This document shows, one piece after another, positions 6,660 through 11,348 of a stretch of 11,348 bases of DNA (position 1 is the first letter of the stretch; every line of letters starts with the position of its first letter). The stretch is from positions 128,258 through 139,605 of the forward strand of contig MU647042.1 in the NCBI GenBank assembly GCA_026770585.1, given 5' to 3'. The DNA is from Baffinella frigidus (Eukaryota > Cryptophyceae > Cryptomonadales > Baffinellaceae). The position numbers were made by a program, and so were the translations under genes. The notes under the pieces were generated by a model. The model made no database searches. It was not told the origin of the DNA and saw nothing but the letters and a program-made list of their open reading frames with translations.

Positions 6660-6780
6660 TACAGGGGTACCTCGCTCATAAGAAACTGCCCCCCCCCTAG
6701 GATCACCATAGGGTCCTAGGCATGGGCCTACTGTAGGGTCCTAGGGGGGGGTTGGTTTCTTATGAGCGAGGTACCCCTGA
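6660..6780. mobile_element. Family A MITE, near-intact copy (121 bp)
   Basis: The left end is tacaggggtacctcgctcat and the right end is atgagcgaggtacccctg, followed by AA where TA is expected. The core is nearly identical to that at 6270-6391. The arms pair over roughly 40 bp with few mismatches. Confidence 0.85.
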
Positions 6781-6844
6781 ACGCTGTACTCGAAAGCACG
6801 GACACTCACCTCCCTAGGGTCCTACAGTCAAGCGGTACCTCGCT

Positions 6845-6947
6845 CCTTTAGGTCCTTGAGGTTCTTTAAGCTCCCAACATAGGCGGACACCGGAACTTGT
6901 TTTGTAAAAAGGCCATGCCTCCTTTCGGATCACATCAAGCCCCCCTG
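6845..6947 (-). repeat. Family B repeat, copy 2 (minus strand)
   Basis: The reverse complement of the 104 bp B repeat, from cctttaggtccttgaggttc to about gccccccctg. It is flanked by two related phrases, tcctacagtcaagcggtacc (about 6820-6839) and tcctacaatccagcggtacc (about 6967-6986), so it lies between two copies of a host segment. Confidence 0.7.
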
Positions 6948-7009
6948 TACAGAGACCTTTCTAGAGTCCTACAATCCAGCGGTACCCCGCTTCTAAGGAG
7001 CCGCGCCCC

Positions 7010-7130
7010 TACAGGGGTACCTCGCTCATAAGAAACAGTCCCCCCCCAGGACCCTACAGTAGGACCATGCCTAGGGTCCTAGGGTGGTCCTATGGGGGAG
7101 GCGATTTCTTATGAGCGAGGTACCCCTGTA
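7010..7130. mobile_element. Family A MITE, intact (121 bp), inserted in another A
   Basis: Ends are tacaggggtacctcgctcat and atgagcgaggtacccctgta. The core is aggaccctacagtaggacca then tgcctagggtcctagggtgg. It interrupts the host at 6978-7365 at a TA dinucleotide, which is present on both sides of the insert and would be single in the empty host. Confidence 0.85.
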
Positions 7131-7159
7131 GGACCACCGAAGGAACCTGGACATCGGCC

Positions 7160-7320
7160 TATCCACACAGCGGACTTCGAAGGGATTTGGAATAACCCCC
7201 TAGTGAAAAGTCCCTAGGCCCCCCGGTAGGCAATAGCGTAGGGACAGAGGGGGACCCACGGATAAGGTAACGGAAAGTCGGTGGAGACCGAAAATCCCTT
7301 CGTAGCCCGCTGTGTGGGTA
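7160..7320. mobile_element. Family G foldback element, copy 2
   Basis: Arms of 29 bp, tatccacacagcggacttcg...(7160-7188) and the reverse complement at 7292-7320, pair with about five mismatches. The interior has aaaagtccctaggcccccc and ggataaggtaacgg, both echoed in copy 1 (5802-5946). It lies within the split A host element. No open frame of note. Confidence 0.65.
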
Positions 7321-7365
7321 GGGTCCTAGGAGGGTGCGCCTCCTTATGAGCGAAGTACCCTGCGG

Positions 7366-7496
7366 GTTCCTACAGTGGGTCTATCCCTCGGGCCCTGTGG
7401 CCACCCTACCCTGTAGGGGCAGGGCGGTGCGCGCCTTTATTTCGAGGTCCTATGGGGAGGGGCGTGTTCTTAAAATCGAGGTAACCCCTGTAGAGC
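7366..7496. mobile_element. Family F-like fragments
   Basis: gggcggtgcgcgcctttatttcgagg (7422-7447) is an F right arm, and ggggcgtgttcttaaaatcg followed by aggtaacccctgtag (to 7496) is a second, A/F-type right end. The two right ends in tandem suggest overlapping decayed copies. No matching left ends were identified. Confidence 0.45.
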
Positions 7497-7502
7497 TGAG
7501 TG

Positions 7503-7558
7503 ACCATGAGACCCCGCTTGGGCCACCGAGGCTCGTCACCTGTCCGACCGAGGCTCAC
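7503..7558 (+). repeat. Family C repeat, short copy
   Basis: accatgagaccccgcttggg joins directly to the 33 bp end ccgaggctcgtcacctgtcc... Compared with copy 1 (5957-6073), the middle of about 70 bp between the cttggga and ccaccgag phrases is missing, so this is a deletion derivative or the ancestral short form. Confidence 0.6.
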
Positions 7559-7612
7559 AGACCGCGAGGGCGTGAAGGGCGGCGTGCCTTGGCAAGGCTG
7601 TGGGTATCTAGG

Positions 7613-7782
7613 AATATGATCCGACAGGAAGCATGGCTTTCCTGCAGAACAAGTTCCCTTAAGTTCTTCAGGTTCTTCGAGCTCCCAACATAGGTGGACA
7701 CCGGAACTTGTTCTGTAGAAAGGCCATGCTTCCTTAGTGTCCGCCTATGTTGGGAGCTCGAAGAACCTCAAGGACCTAAAGG
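7613..7782. repeat. Family B repeat, rearranged into a foldback
   Basis: Three parts follow each other: the left half of B in plus orientation (to about 7658), a nearly complete B in minus orientation (about 7659-7735), and the right half of B in plus orientation (7736-7782). Arms 7627-7657 and 7703-7733 pair with three mismatches, and about 7676-7702 pairs with 7738-7763 with one. The order fits insertion of an inverted B into a B, or template switching. Confidence 0.75.
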
Positions 7783-7857
7783 CTCTAAGGGCACCTACGG
7801 ACGCCACTTAGGCCTTCGAAGAACAGTGTAACCTTGCGTCCTTAGGTGCCCTTAGAG
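7783..7857. repeat. Inverted repeat, 19 bp arms
   Basis: ctctaagggcacctacgga (7783-7801) pairs with 7839-7857 with one mismatch around a 37 nt loop. A third copy of the right arm, with its continuation gagcctagatac, is at 9818-9843 next to element E2. Confidence 0.7.
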
Positions 7858-7896
7858 CTTAGATACCCACAAAGGCACAAGCAGATAACACCTCGC

Positions 7897-7945
7897 TCGC
7901 ATTCACACATTTACACATTCACACATTCATTGAAACAGTTGACTT
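7897..7945 (+). repeat. Tandem attcacac units (family I start)
   Basis: cattcacac, catttacac, attcacac and attcattgaaaca run in tandem. The end phrase cacattcattgaNaca recurs at about 10750-10766, where it is followed by the acgcacgcggcc phrase of family I. Confidence 0.55.
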
Positions 7946-7980
7946 TGCTGGCGGTAGAAGGTGGGAAGTGGCTGTACCCT

Positions 7981-8145
7981 GTGAGCCTCGGCCAGACAGG
8001 TAGCGAGCCTCGGTCATGGGCCAGGTCGCGAGCCTCTAGTTGACTGACGTGAAGGGTCAATGAACTCAGATTTGGTCTCAGGTTGTGTTGCCTCACGGCC
8101 TTGCGGGACGCCTCTCGACCCAAGCGGGATCTCATACCCGGTACG
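7981..8145 (-). repeat. Family C repeat, minus-strand copy
   Basis: 7981-8012 is the reverse complement of the 33 bp family C end, and about 8118-8142 is the reverse complement of the atgagaccccgcttggg phrase. The sequence between them differs from the plus-strand copies. Open frames on both strands in this region are translations of the repeat and start without ATG or lack any recognised domain. Confidence 0.5.
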
Positions 8146-8340
8146 AGGTTCCGTGGCCAGACCCACCAACACCTCTGCACCGAACAACCCTTCCTGGGGA
8201 GGAGAGAGGCCGCGCAGGCCCAGGCCCGACACACACGCGAGATCAAAGATACCTTGATTAGTCAGCTGCCGAGGCTCGTCACCTGTCCGACAGAGGCACA
8301 CAGCACGCGGCCTGAGCCAGCCCCCGCGCGCTGCACACCG
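8130..8340 (+). repeat. Family C repeat, copy 4, joined to family I
   Basis: 8197-8301 matches 5969-6073, including agagaggccgcgcaggcc and the 33 bp end (8269-8301). It continues into agcacgcggcctgagccagcccccgc, the family I phrase also found at about 10768-10795 (acgcacgcggcctgtgccag). C and I may therefore be parts of one longer element. Confidence 0.6.
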
Positions 8341-8346
8341 CCGTAT

Positions 8347-8563
8347 CCCTCTAGTGGCCAGTACAGGGGTACCTCGCTCATAAGAAACCGCCACCCCCTA
8401 GGACCCTACAGTAGGGCTGTGCCTAGGGCCCTGTGGGGGTCATAGGCGGGGGGCGGTTTCTTGTGAGCGAGGTACCCCTGTAGGCTCATACGCCCTACCG
8501 TAGGGCCTTGGAACATACCTAGGCCGAGTTAGGGTGAATATCCACCCTATGGGCACTTAAGGG
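8347..8563. mobile_element. Family H element interrupted by a family A MITE
   Basis: Left part ccctctagtggccag (8347-8361) and right part ggctcatacgccctaccg... through gggcacttaaggg (to 8563) together equal the intact H at 2102-2199. The A element at 8362-8482 lies at a TA between them. Internal gggtgaatatccaccc replaces the perfect palindrome of the intact copy. Confidence 0.75.
8362..8482. mobile_element. Family A MITE, intact (121 bp), inserted in H
   Basis: Ends are tacaggggtacctcgctcat and gtgagcgaggtacccctgta. The host H reads ...ggccag-TA before and TA-ggctcatacg after, and the uninterrupted H at 2102 reads ggcgag-TA-ggctcatacg. This demonstrates a duplicated TA target. Confidence 0.9.
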
Positions 8564-8599
8564 ATGCTGCAGGGATACCTCAGACCCTTGCTCGAGTCG

Positions 8600-8716
8600 T
8601 CGTTTTCTTAAATTAGTACCAGCGGGTTGACTAAACGCGAGCTTGAGTCAACTCTCTGGTACTAAATTAAGAACACGAAGACGTCGAATACGTTCCGTAT
8701 TCTTGAGTTACGGGTT
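8600..8716. repeat. Family E palindromic element, copy 1
   Basis: The arms ttcttaaattagtacca (8605-8621) and tggtactaaattaagaa (8657-8673) pair with one mismatch. A second inner pair is gttgact (8626-8632) with agtcaac (8646-8652). Related but longer copies lie at 9851-9985 (+) and 10388-10622 (-), sharing taccagcgggt, ctctggtact and the ttcttgagttacgg end. Confidence 0.65.
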
Positions 8717-8720
8717 CGTG

Positions 8721-8967
8721 TACAGGGGTACCTCACTCATCAGAAAGCGCCCCATCCCTAGGACCCTTCAGTACAGGGGTACCTCGCTCATAAGAAACCG
8801 CCGCCCCCTAGGACCCTACAGTAGGCCTGTGCCTAGGGCCCTATGGTGGCCCTAGGAAAGGGGGGAGTTTCTTATGAGCGAGGTACCCCTGTAGGACCAT
8901 GCCTAGGGCCCTACGGTGGTCCTAGCTAGGGGGGGGGGCGGTTTCTTATGAGCGAGGTACCCCTGTA
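8721..8967. mobile_element. Family A MITE interrupted by another A (outer copy)
   Basis: The left part (8721-8771: tacaggggtacctcactcat, then cagaaagcgccccatcc...) and right part (8894-8967: ggaccatgcctagggcccta ... atgagcgaggtacccctgta) form one element after removal of 8772-8891 or 8774-8893 (one TA retained). The join reads cttcag-TA-ggaccatgcc, as in the uninterrupted copy at 7010. Confidence 0.85.
8772..8893. mobile_element. Family A MITE, intact (122 bp), inner copy
   Basis: Full ends tacaggggtacctcgctcat and atgagcgaggtacccctgta. The core is aggaccctacagtaggcctg then tgcctagggccctatggtgg. Inserted at the central TA of the outer A element. Confidence 0.9.
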
Positions 8968-9149
8968 CGGGTTGCTCGAAGGTAAGGTACCATGGGTCAG
9001 GAATCTCCTAGAGCGCTCCAGGGGCACCTCACTCATAAGAAAGCCCCCCCCCCCATAGGACTGCCATAGGGCCCTACAGGGGTACCTCGCTCATAAGAAA
9101 CCGCCCCCCCCTGTGACCCTACAGGGGTACCTCAAGTATAAGAAACAGT

Positions 9150-9630
9150 GCACACATAAGAAACAAGGCGTTTTCGGTATCAGAGTTTCTTAATAAATAA
9201 GAAACGGAGGGCGGGCGTTCTCACTGAGTTTCTTAATAAGCAAGGAACGGAGGGCGGGCGTTTTCACGGAGTTTCTTAATCCTCTGCACCGGGGGGCCTG
9301 AATGTGATCCGAAAGGAAGCATGGCTTTTCTGCAGAACCAGTTCCGGTGTCCGCCTATGTTGGGAGCTCGAAGAACCTCAAGGACCTAAAGGATAAACAA
9401 GGAACGGAAGGTCGAATTTCGTCAAATCCTTGGGAGGATGCGTTGTAGGGACCTCGAAACCCTCCAAGATTGGTGGTAGGGACCTCAAAACCCTGAAAAT
9501 TTGCAAAAAATGCTGAGGTACTTCACGTTTCGGGCGAAAAGTTCCTTAAAAATTGAGGAACGGAAGGCGGGCGTTTCCACTGAGTTTCTTAATAATTAAG
9601 AAACGGAGGGCGGGCGTTTTCAGATCTCCG
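9150..9630. repeat. Cargo of the innermost A element: D tandem repeats plus a B copy
   Basis: Units of about 45 bp, gagtttcttaataaNtaagaaacgg then agggcgggcgttNtcact, occur at about 9185-9228, 9229-9272 and 9553-9625. Between the two clusters are the B repeat (9289-9392) and a stretch with a direct repeat gtagggacctcNaaaccct (9445-9463 and 9476-9494). No open frame of note. aagaaac and tttctt within D echo the A subterminal motif, so D may have grown from element ends. Confidence 0.65.
9289..9392 (+). repeat. Family B repeat, copy 4 (104 bp), inserted in D
   Basis: Same length and ends as copy 1 (ccgggggg ... acctaaagg). On the left, D stops at gtttcttaat (to 9280) and on the right D resumes as aaacaaggaacgg, matching the unbroken D phrase ttcttaataagcaaggaacgg. 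B is therefore an insertion, with about 8 bp (cctctgca) of uncertain origin at its left edge. Confidence 0.75.
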
Positions 9631-9850
9631 GTTTCTTGTAAACGAGGTACCCCTGTACAGTAGGCCTATGCCTAGGGCCCTATGGTGGCCCTAAGGGGTG
9701 GGCTGTTTCTTAGAAGTAAGGTACCCCTGTGGCTAGGCATTGGCATGCTGCAGGGTCCCAGGAGGAGGCGCTTTCTTATGAGCGACCCCTATGTGTGACT
9801 CCTTAAATTCCTTGCAGCCTTAGGTGCCCTTAGAGCCTAGATACAGTGGT

Positions 9851-9985
9851 ATCTGGGCTAAGCACTCGTGTGCTCCGACATCAGTCGGTGTCTGTTTTCT
9901 TAAATCAAGATTGAGCCAACCCTCTGGTACTAGATCAAGAAAACGGGGGGCCAAAATCCGGTCTGTGTTCTTAAGTTATGGTTTC
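9851..9985 (+). repeat. Family E element, copy 2 (plus), left arm of a 770 bp inverted repeat
   Basis: It shares, in reverse complement, gtgctccgacatc (9870-9882 with 10589-10601), agaaaacggggggcc (9938-9952 with 10425-10439) and aatccggtct with 10413-10422. Compared with copy 1, the taccagcgggttgac part is deleted. An upstream fragment at 9818-9843 copies 7839-7864. Confidence 0.7.
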
Positions 9986-10057
9986 TTACAGCCCTGATAC
10001 CCCGTAGTTGAGGCTCACAGACTCTTGTATCACTCAACTCAAAGCTGAGGGCCTACC

Positions 10058-10289
10058 TACAGGGGTACCTCGCTCATAAGAAACTGCGCCCCCCCTAGGA
10101 CCACCGTAAGCCTATGCCTTAACTACAGGGGTACATGTACCTCGCTCATAAGAAACTGCGCCCACCCTAGGACCCGAGGCATAGGCCTACGGTGGTCCTA
10201 GGGTGGGCGCAGTTTCTTATGAGCGAGGTACCATAGGCCTACGGTGGTCCTAGGGGGGACGCAGTTTCTTTTGAGCGAGGTAGCCCTGT
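10058..10289. mobile_element. Family A MITE interrupted by another A (outer copy)
   Basis: The left part, tacaggggtacctcgctcat through gcgccccccctaggaccacc (10058-10107), pairs with the right part, ggtggtcctaggggggacgc through gcgaggtagccctgta (10244-10289). The inner element separates them. 10180-10200 and 10234-10253 repeat ataggcctacggtggtccta directly. Confidence 0.75.
10124..10231. mobile_element. Family A MITE with a perfect 38 bp inverted repeat (inner copy)
   Basis: Arms 10137-10174 and 10194-10231 pair without a mismatch around a 19 nt loop. The left end carries a duplicated gtacatgtac, and the right end stops at ggtacc, lacking the final cctgta. It is the most recently formed or best preserved foldback in the window. 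Confidence 0.85.
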
Positions 10290-10339
10290 AGCTAGGACCC
10301 GTGTCGAGATTAATCAAGAATAGGCACGCAAATTCAAGC

Positions 10340-10390
10340 ATCCATTGCAACAACGCACGCGCCCCCCCTCCAGACACAGCGCCCTTGGGA
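10340..10390 (+). repeat. Family I fragment
   Basis: cattgcaacaacgcacgcgc and cagacacagcgccctt match cattgacacaacgcacgcgg and cgcacagcaccctt at 10757-10806. A related phrase is at 8303-8330. Family I is short and non-coding, with a C-rich centre. Confidence 0.55.
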
Positions 10391-10622
10391 TAACAAACCA
10401 CAACTTAAGAATAGACCGGATTTGGGCCCCCCGTTTTCTCAATGAAGTCGCAGCGTGTGAGCACCGAGGATAGGATGAGCCCGCCTCGGGATGATGTTGA
10501 TGATCCTTTCCTCGGTCCTCACACAGCGGGTCGACTAAATCTCGCGCCTAGTTGACCCGCTGGTACTAAGTAAGACAACAGACCGACCGATGTCGGAGCA
10601 CCCGTGTTCTTAGCCCAGACAC
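10388..10622 (-). repeat. Family E element, copy 3 (minus), right arm of a 770 bp inverted repeat
   Basis: Reverse-complement partner of 9851-9985. Extra internal hairpins are tgtgagcaccgagga (10457-10471) with 10509-10523 (one mismatch) and agcgggtcgacta (10525-10537) with 10549-10561 (one mismatch). The second hairpin corresponds to the taccagcgggttgac core of copy 1. The 10457-10523 hairpin may be a further insertion, since other copies lack it. Confidence 0.7.
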
Positions 10623-10637
10623 CCTTGAGGACCGACT

Positions 10638-10687
10638 GAAGGGTCCTAGGGGGGCGGTGCTTTTTTACCAGCGAGGTATCGCTGTAC
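10638..10687. mobile_element. Family A/F fragment, right end
   Basis: gggtcctaggggggcggtgc followed by ttttttaccagcgaggtatcgctgta is a decayed right half that combines the ggcggtgc of family F with the gcgaggta of family A. Confidence 0.5.
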
Positions 10688-10743
10688 ACTTTCAGGGAGA
10701 GACCTACTGTACCCACCGAAGGCTCCGGCTCACACCCCCTCCT

Positions 10744-10808
10744 TCACATTCACACATTCATTGACACAACGCACGCGGCCTGTGCCAGCCCCCGCACAGC
10801 ACCCTTAA
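10744..10808 (+). repeat. Family I repeat, best copy
   Basis: cacattcacacattcattga, then cacaacgcacgcggcctgtg, then ccagcccccgcacagcaccc. It ends 13 bp from the stop codon of the minus-strand exon, in the position of its 3' untranslated region. Confidence 0.55.
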
Positions 10809-10820
10809 CACTTACAGCGA

Positions 10821-10970
10821 TCACCCACCGAACGCGCCCGAGGGCGTCGGACGCGACGGGTCGACCTGTGCGCCAGCGTACGATGCGGACATGGTGGTGA
10901 GCGAGCGCGAGAGGCCGGAGCCGACGATGCCGTTGTCCTTGAGGTTCGTCTGTCCGAAGCAGTCCCAGAT
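10821..10970 (-). CDS. Terminal exon of an unrecognised gene (49 codons plus stop)
   Basis: On the minus strand a pyrimidine-rich tract ending ccgcag (10987-10971) gives a good 3' splice site. It is followed by a 150 bp open stretch in one frame to TGA at 10823-10821. The peptide begins IWDCFGQTNLKDNGIVGSGL and ends PSRPTPSGAFGG. Almost every codon ends in G or C, unlike the alternative frames, which supports coding. I do not recognise the family; the Gly/Ser/Pro-rich tail looks like a disordered C-terminus. A possible branch point, cactgac, lies about 20 nt before the acceptor. The upstream exon would be beyond the window (or was lost), and a family A element occupies the presumed intron. 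It may be the end of an active gene or a captured fragment. Confidence 0.6.
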   Translation of the reverse strand: MWDCFGQTNLKDNGIVGSGLSRSLTTMSASYAGAQVDPSRPTPSGAFGG

Positions 10971-10987
10971 CTGCGGAGGAGAGAAGA
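10971..10987 (-). promoter_or_regulatory. 3' splice acceptor (polypyrimidine tract plus CAG)
   Basis: On the minus strand tcttctctcctccgcag has 14 pyrimidines among 17 bases and ends in the canonical cag. It marks the exon start at 10970. Confidence 0.6.
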
Positions 10988-11041
10988 TGAGTCAGTGTCA
11001 TGTGGTCAGTGCCCCCATTCACGGCTGCGGTCGACAGGGTT

Positions 11042-11163
11042 TCAAGGGGTACCTTGCTCATAAGAAAGCGCAACCCCCCCAGGACCAGCTCAGGGCCCTG
11101 TGCATAGGCCTACTGTAGGGTCCTAGGGGGTGGCGCTTTGTTCTGAGCGAGGTTGTGGCTGTA
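11042..11163. mobile_element. Family A MITE, diverged copy (122 bp), in a presumed intron
   Basis: The left end reads tcaaggggtaccttgctcat, then aagaaagcgcaacccccc, and the right end gtggcgctttgttctgagcgaggttgtggctgta. The arms pair through aagaaagcgc and gcgcttt. The core has ggcctactgtagggtcctag. It lies about 70 bp before the acceptor of the minus-strand exon. Divergence of both termini makes it an older insertion. Confidence 0.7.
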
Positions 11164-11348
11164 TCAGCGCAGAGGGAGGGGTTGGCGTTTCGGAGTTGTA
11201 GGTACTGAATATATAATACAAACAACGAACGCTGGATTCGTGGAGGAAAAAATACAGGTGGGGGGTAGAGAGAGAGAGAGAACAGGCACCAGGACAGAGA
11301 GAGCGAAGATACAGGGGGTGGGGGGGCAGAGAGAGAGAGAGAGAGAGG
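11164..11348. repeat. GA microsatellite region with a duplicated segment
   Basis: aatacaggtggggggtagag followed by a GA tract (11251-11280) is repeated as gatacagggggtgggggggc followed by GA (11308-11348). As at 1560-1950, a simple repeat and its flank have been duplicated together. No gene was recognised. The AT-rich piece at about 11205-11220 (gaatatataatac) is the only low-GC feature. Confidence 0.7.

Larger units (their letters stand above)
6978..7365. mobile_element. Family A element split by two insertions
   Basis: The left part ggtaccccgcttctaaggag then ccgcgcccc (to about 7009) and the right part ggtgcgcctccttatgagcg then aagtaccctg (about 7334-7363) are the two ends of one 'aaggaggcgc' subtype A element. 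An A element (7010-7130) and a G element (7160-7320) sit between them. Without the A insertion, the host reads gcccc-TA-ggaccaccg, the normal A core. Confidence 0.7.
9018..9791. mobile_element. Three-level nest of family A elements carrying cargo
   Basis: Three left ends occur in order: level 1 at 9018 (caggggcacctcactcataa, then gaaagc), level 2 at 9075 and level 3 at 9120. Three right ends follow in mirror order: level 3 to about 9657 (ggtttcttgtaaacgaggta, then cccctgta), level 2 to about 9731 (gtttcttagaagtaaggtac, then ccctgtg) and level 1 to about 9789 (gctttcttatgagcgacccc). Levels 1 left and right share the unusual gaaagc/gctttc. Removing level 3 gives gacccTAcagtaggcctatg, and removing level 2 gives agggcccTAggc-like sequence; both are normal A cores. 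Confidence 0.7.

Noticed and set aside
7615-7782. tRNA or other known structured RNA in repeat B
   Set aside because: No cloverleaf, conserved tRNA boxes or other recognised RNA signature was found by eye; the strong pairing here comes from the inverted copies.
8014-8445. Overlapping open frames on both strands, 111-126 codons
   Set aside because: They cross C, H and A repeats; the peptides are repeat translations such as YRGTSLIRN and PRLVTCPTEAH.
10750-11073. Minus-strand open frame of 107 codons across the exon and the element
   Set aside because: It uses a different frame from the GC-ending one, begins inside an A element (MRFLMSKVP is a translated end), and ignores the splice acceptor.
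5030-11163. CRISPR array or prokaryotic integron made of the repeated palindromes
   Set aside because: Spacing is irregular, the elements are nested and themselves 121 bp long, no cas or integrase genes are present, and the DNA is eukaryotic in character.

Overview
This window is nuclear DNA from a eukaryote, most likely a GC-rich microalga or another protist. The evidence is a 2.1 kb block of degenerate CCCTAAA (TTTAGGG-type) telomere-like repeats, long GA/CT microsatellites, an exon fragment with a convincing 3' splice site, very sparse coding, and dozens of short inverted-repeat elements nested in one another. TTTAGGG-type repeats occur in land plants, green algae, dinoflagellates, chromerids and some other lineages, so they do not fix the species. 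I could not name the organism.

Layout. 1-525 is upstream non-coding DNA with one strong hairpin. 526-1377 (+) is the only complete gene I can support: an intronless 283-residue protein of seven ankyrin repeats. 1378-2000 is microsatellite DNA with duplicated flanks. 2009-2556 holds the first inverted-repeat elements. 2557-2930 is DNA with no recognisable content. 2945-5029 is the telomere-like block; inside it, strand polarity flips at about 4280 and back at about 4552, and the flipped part is an inverted copy of the stretch at about 3890-4165. From 5030 to 10740 the window is almost entirely repeats, mostly small non-coding elements. 10821-10970 (-) is the last exon of an unrecognised gene, with its acceptor, and a further element lies in the presumed intron at 11042-11163. 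The window ends in GA repeats.

The main system is a family of about 121 bp elements whose ends read TACAGGGGTACCTCGCTCAT...ATGAGCGAGGTACCCCTGTA (family A here). They look like miniature inverted-repeat transposable elements (MITEs). Several sit inside one another or inside other families. Removing them restores the host element with a single TA, so the target site duplication is TA, as in Tc1/mariner-type and Stowaway-like MITEs. One locus (9018-9791) appears to be a three-level nest whose innermost member carries about 470 bp of other repeats. Related families keep the A termini or core but have different subterminal arms (F: ggcggtgcgtgtcc type; H: cccttaagtggcg type). Unrelated ones are G (foldback), E (palindromic) and B (a sharp-ended 104 bp repeat without inverted ends). 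No transposase is encoded here, so all would need an enzyme supplied in trans.

Family letters A-I are labels made for this annotation. Boundaries of decayed elements are approximate, and all comparisons were made by eye.
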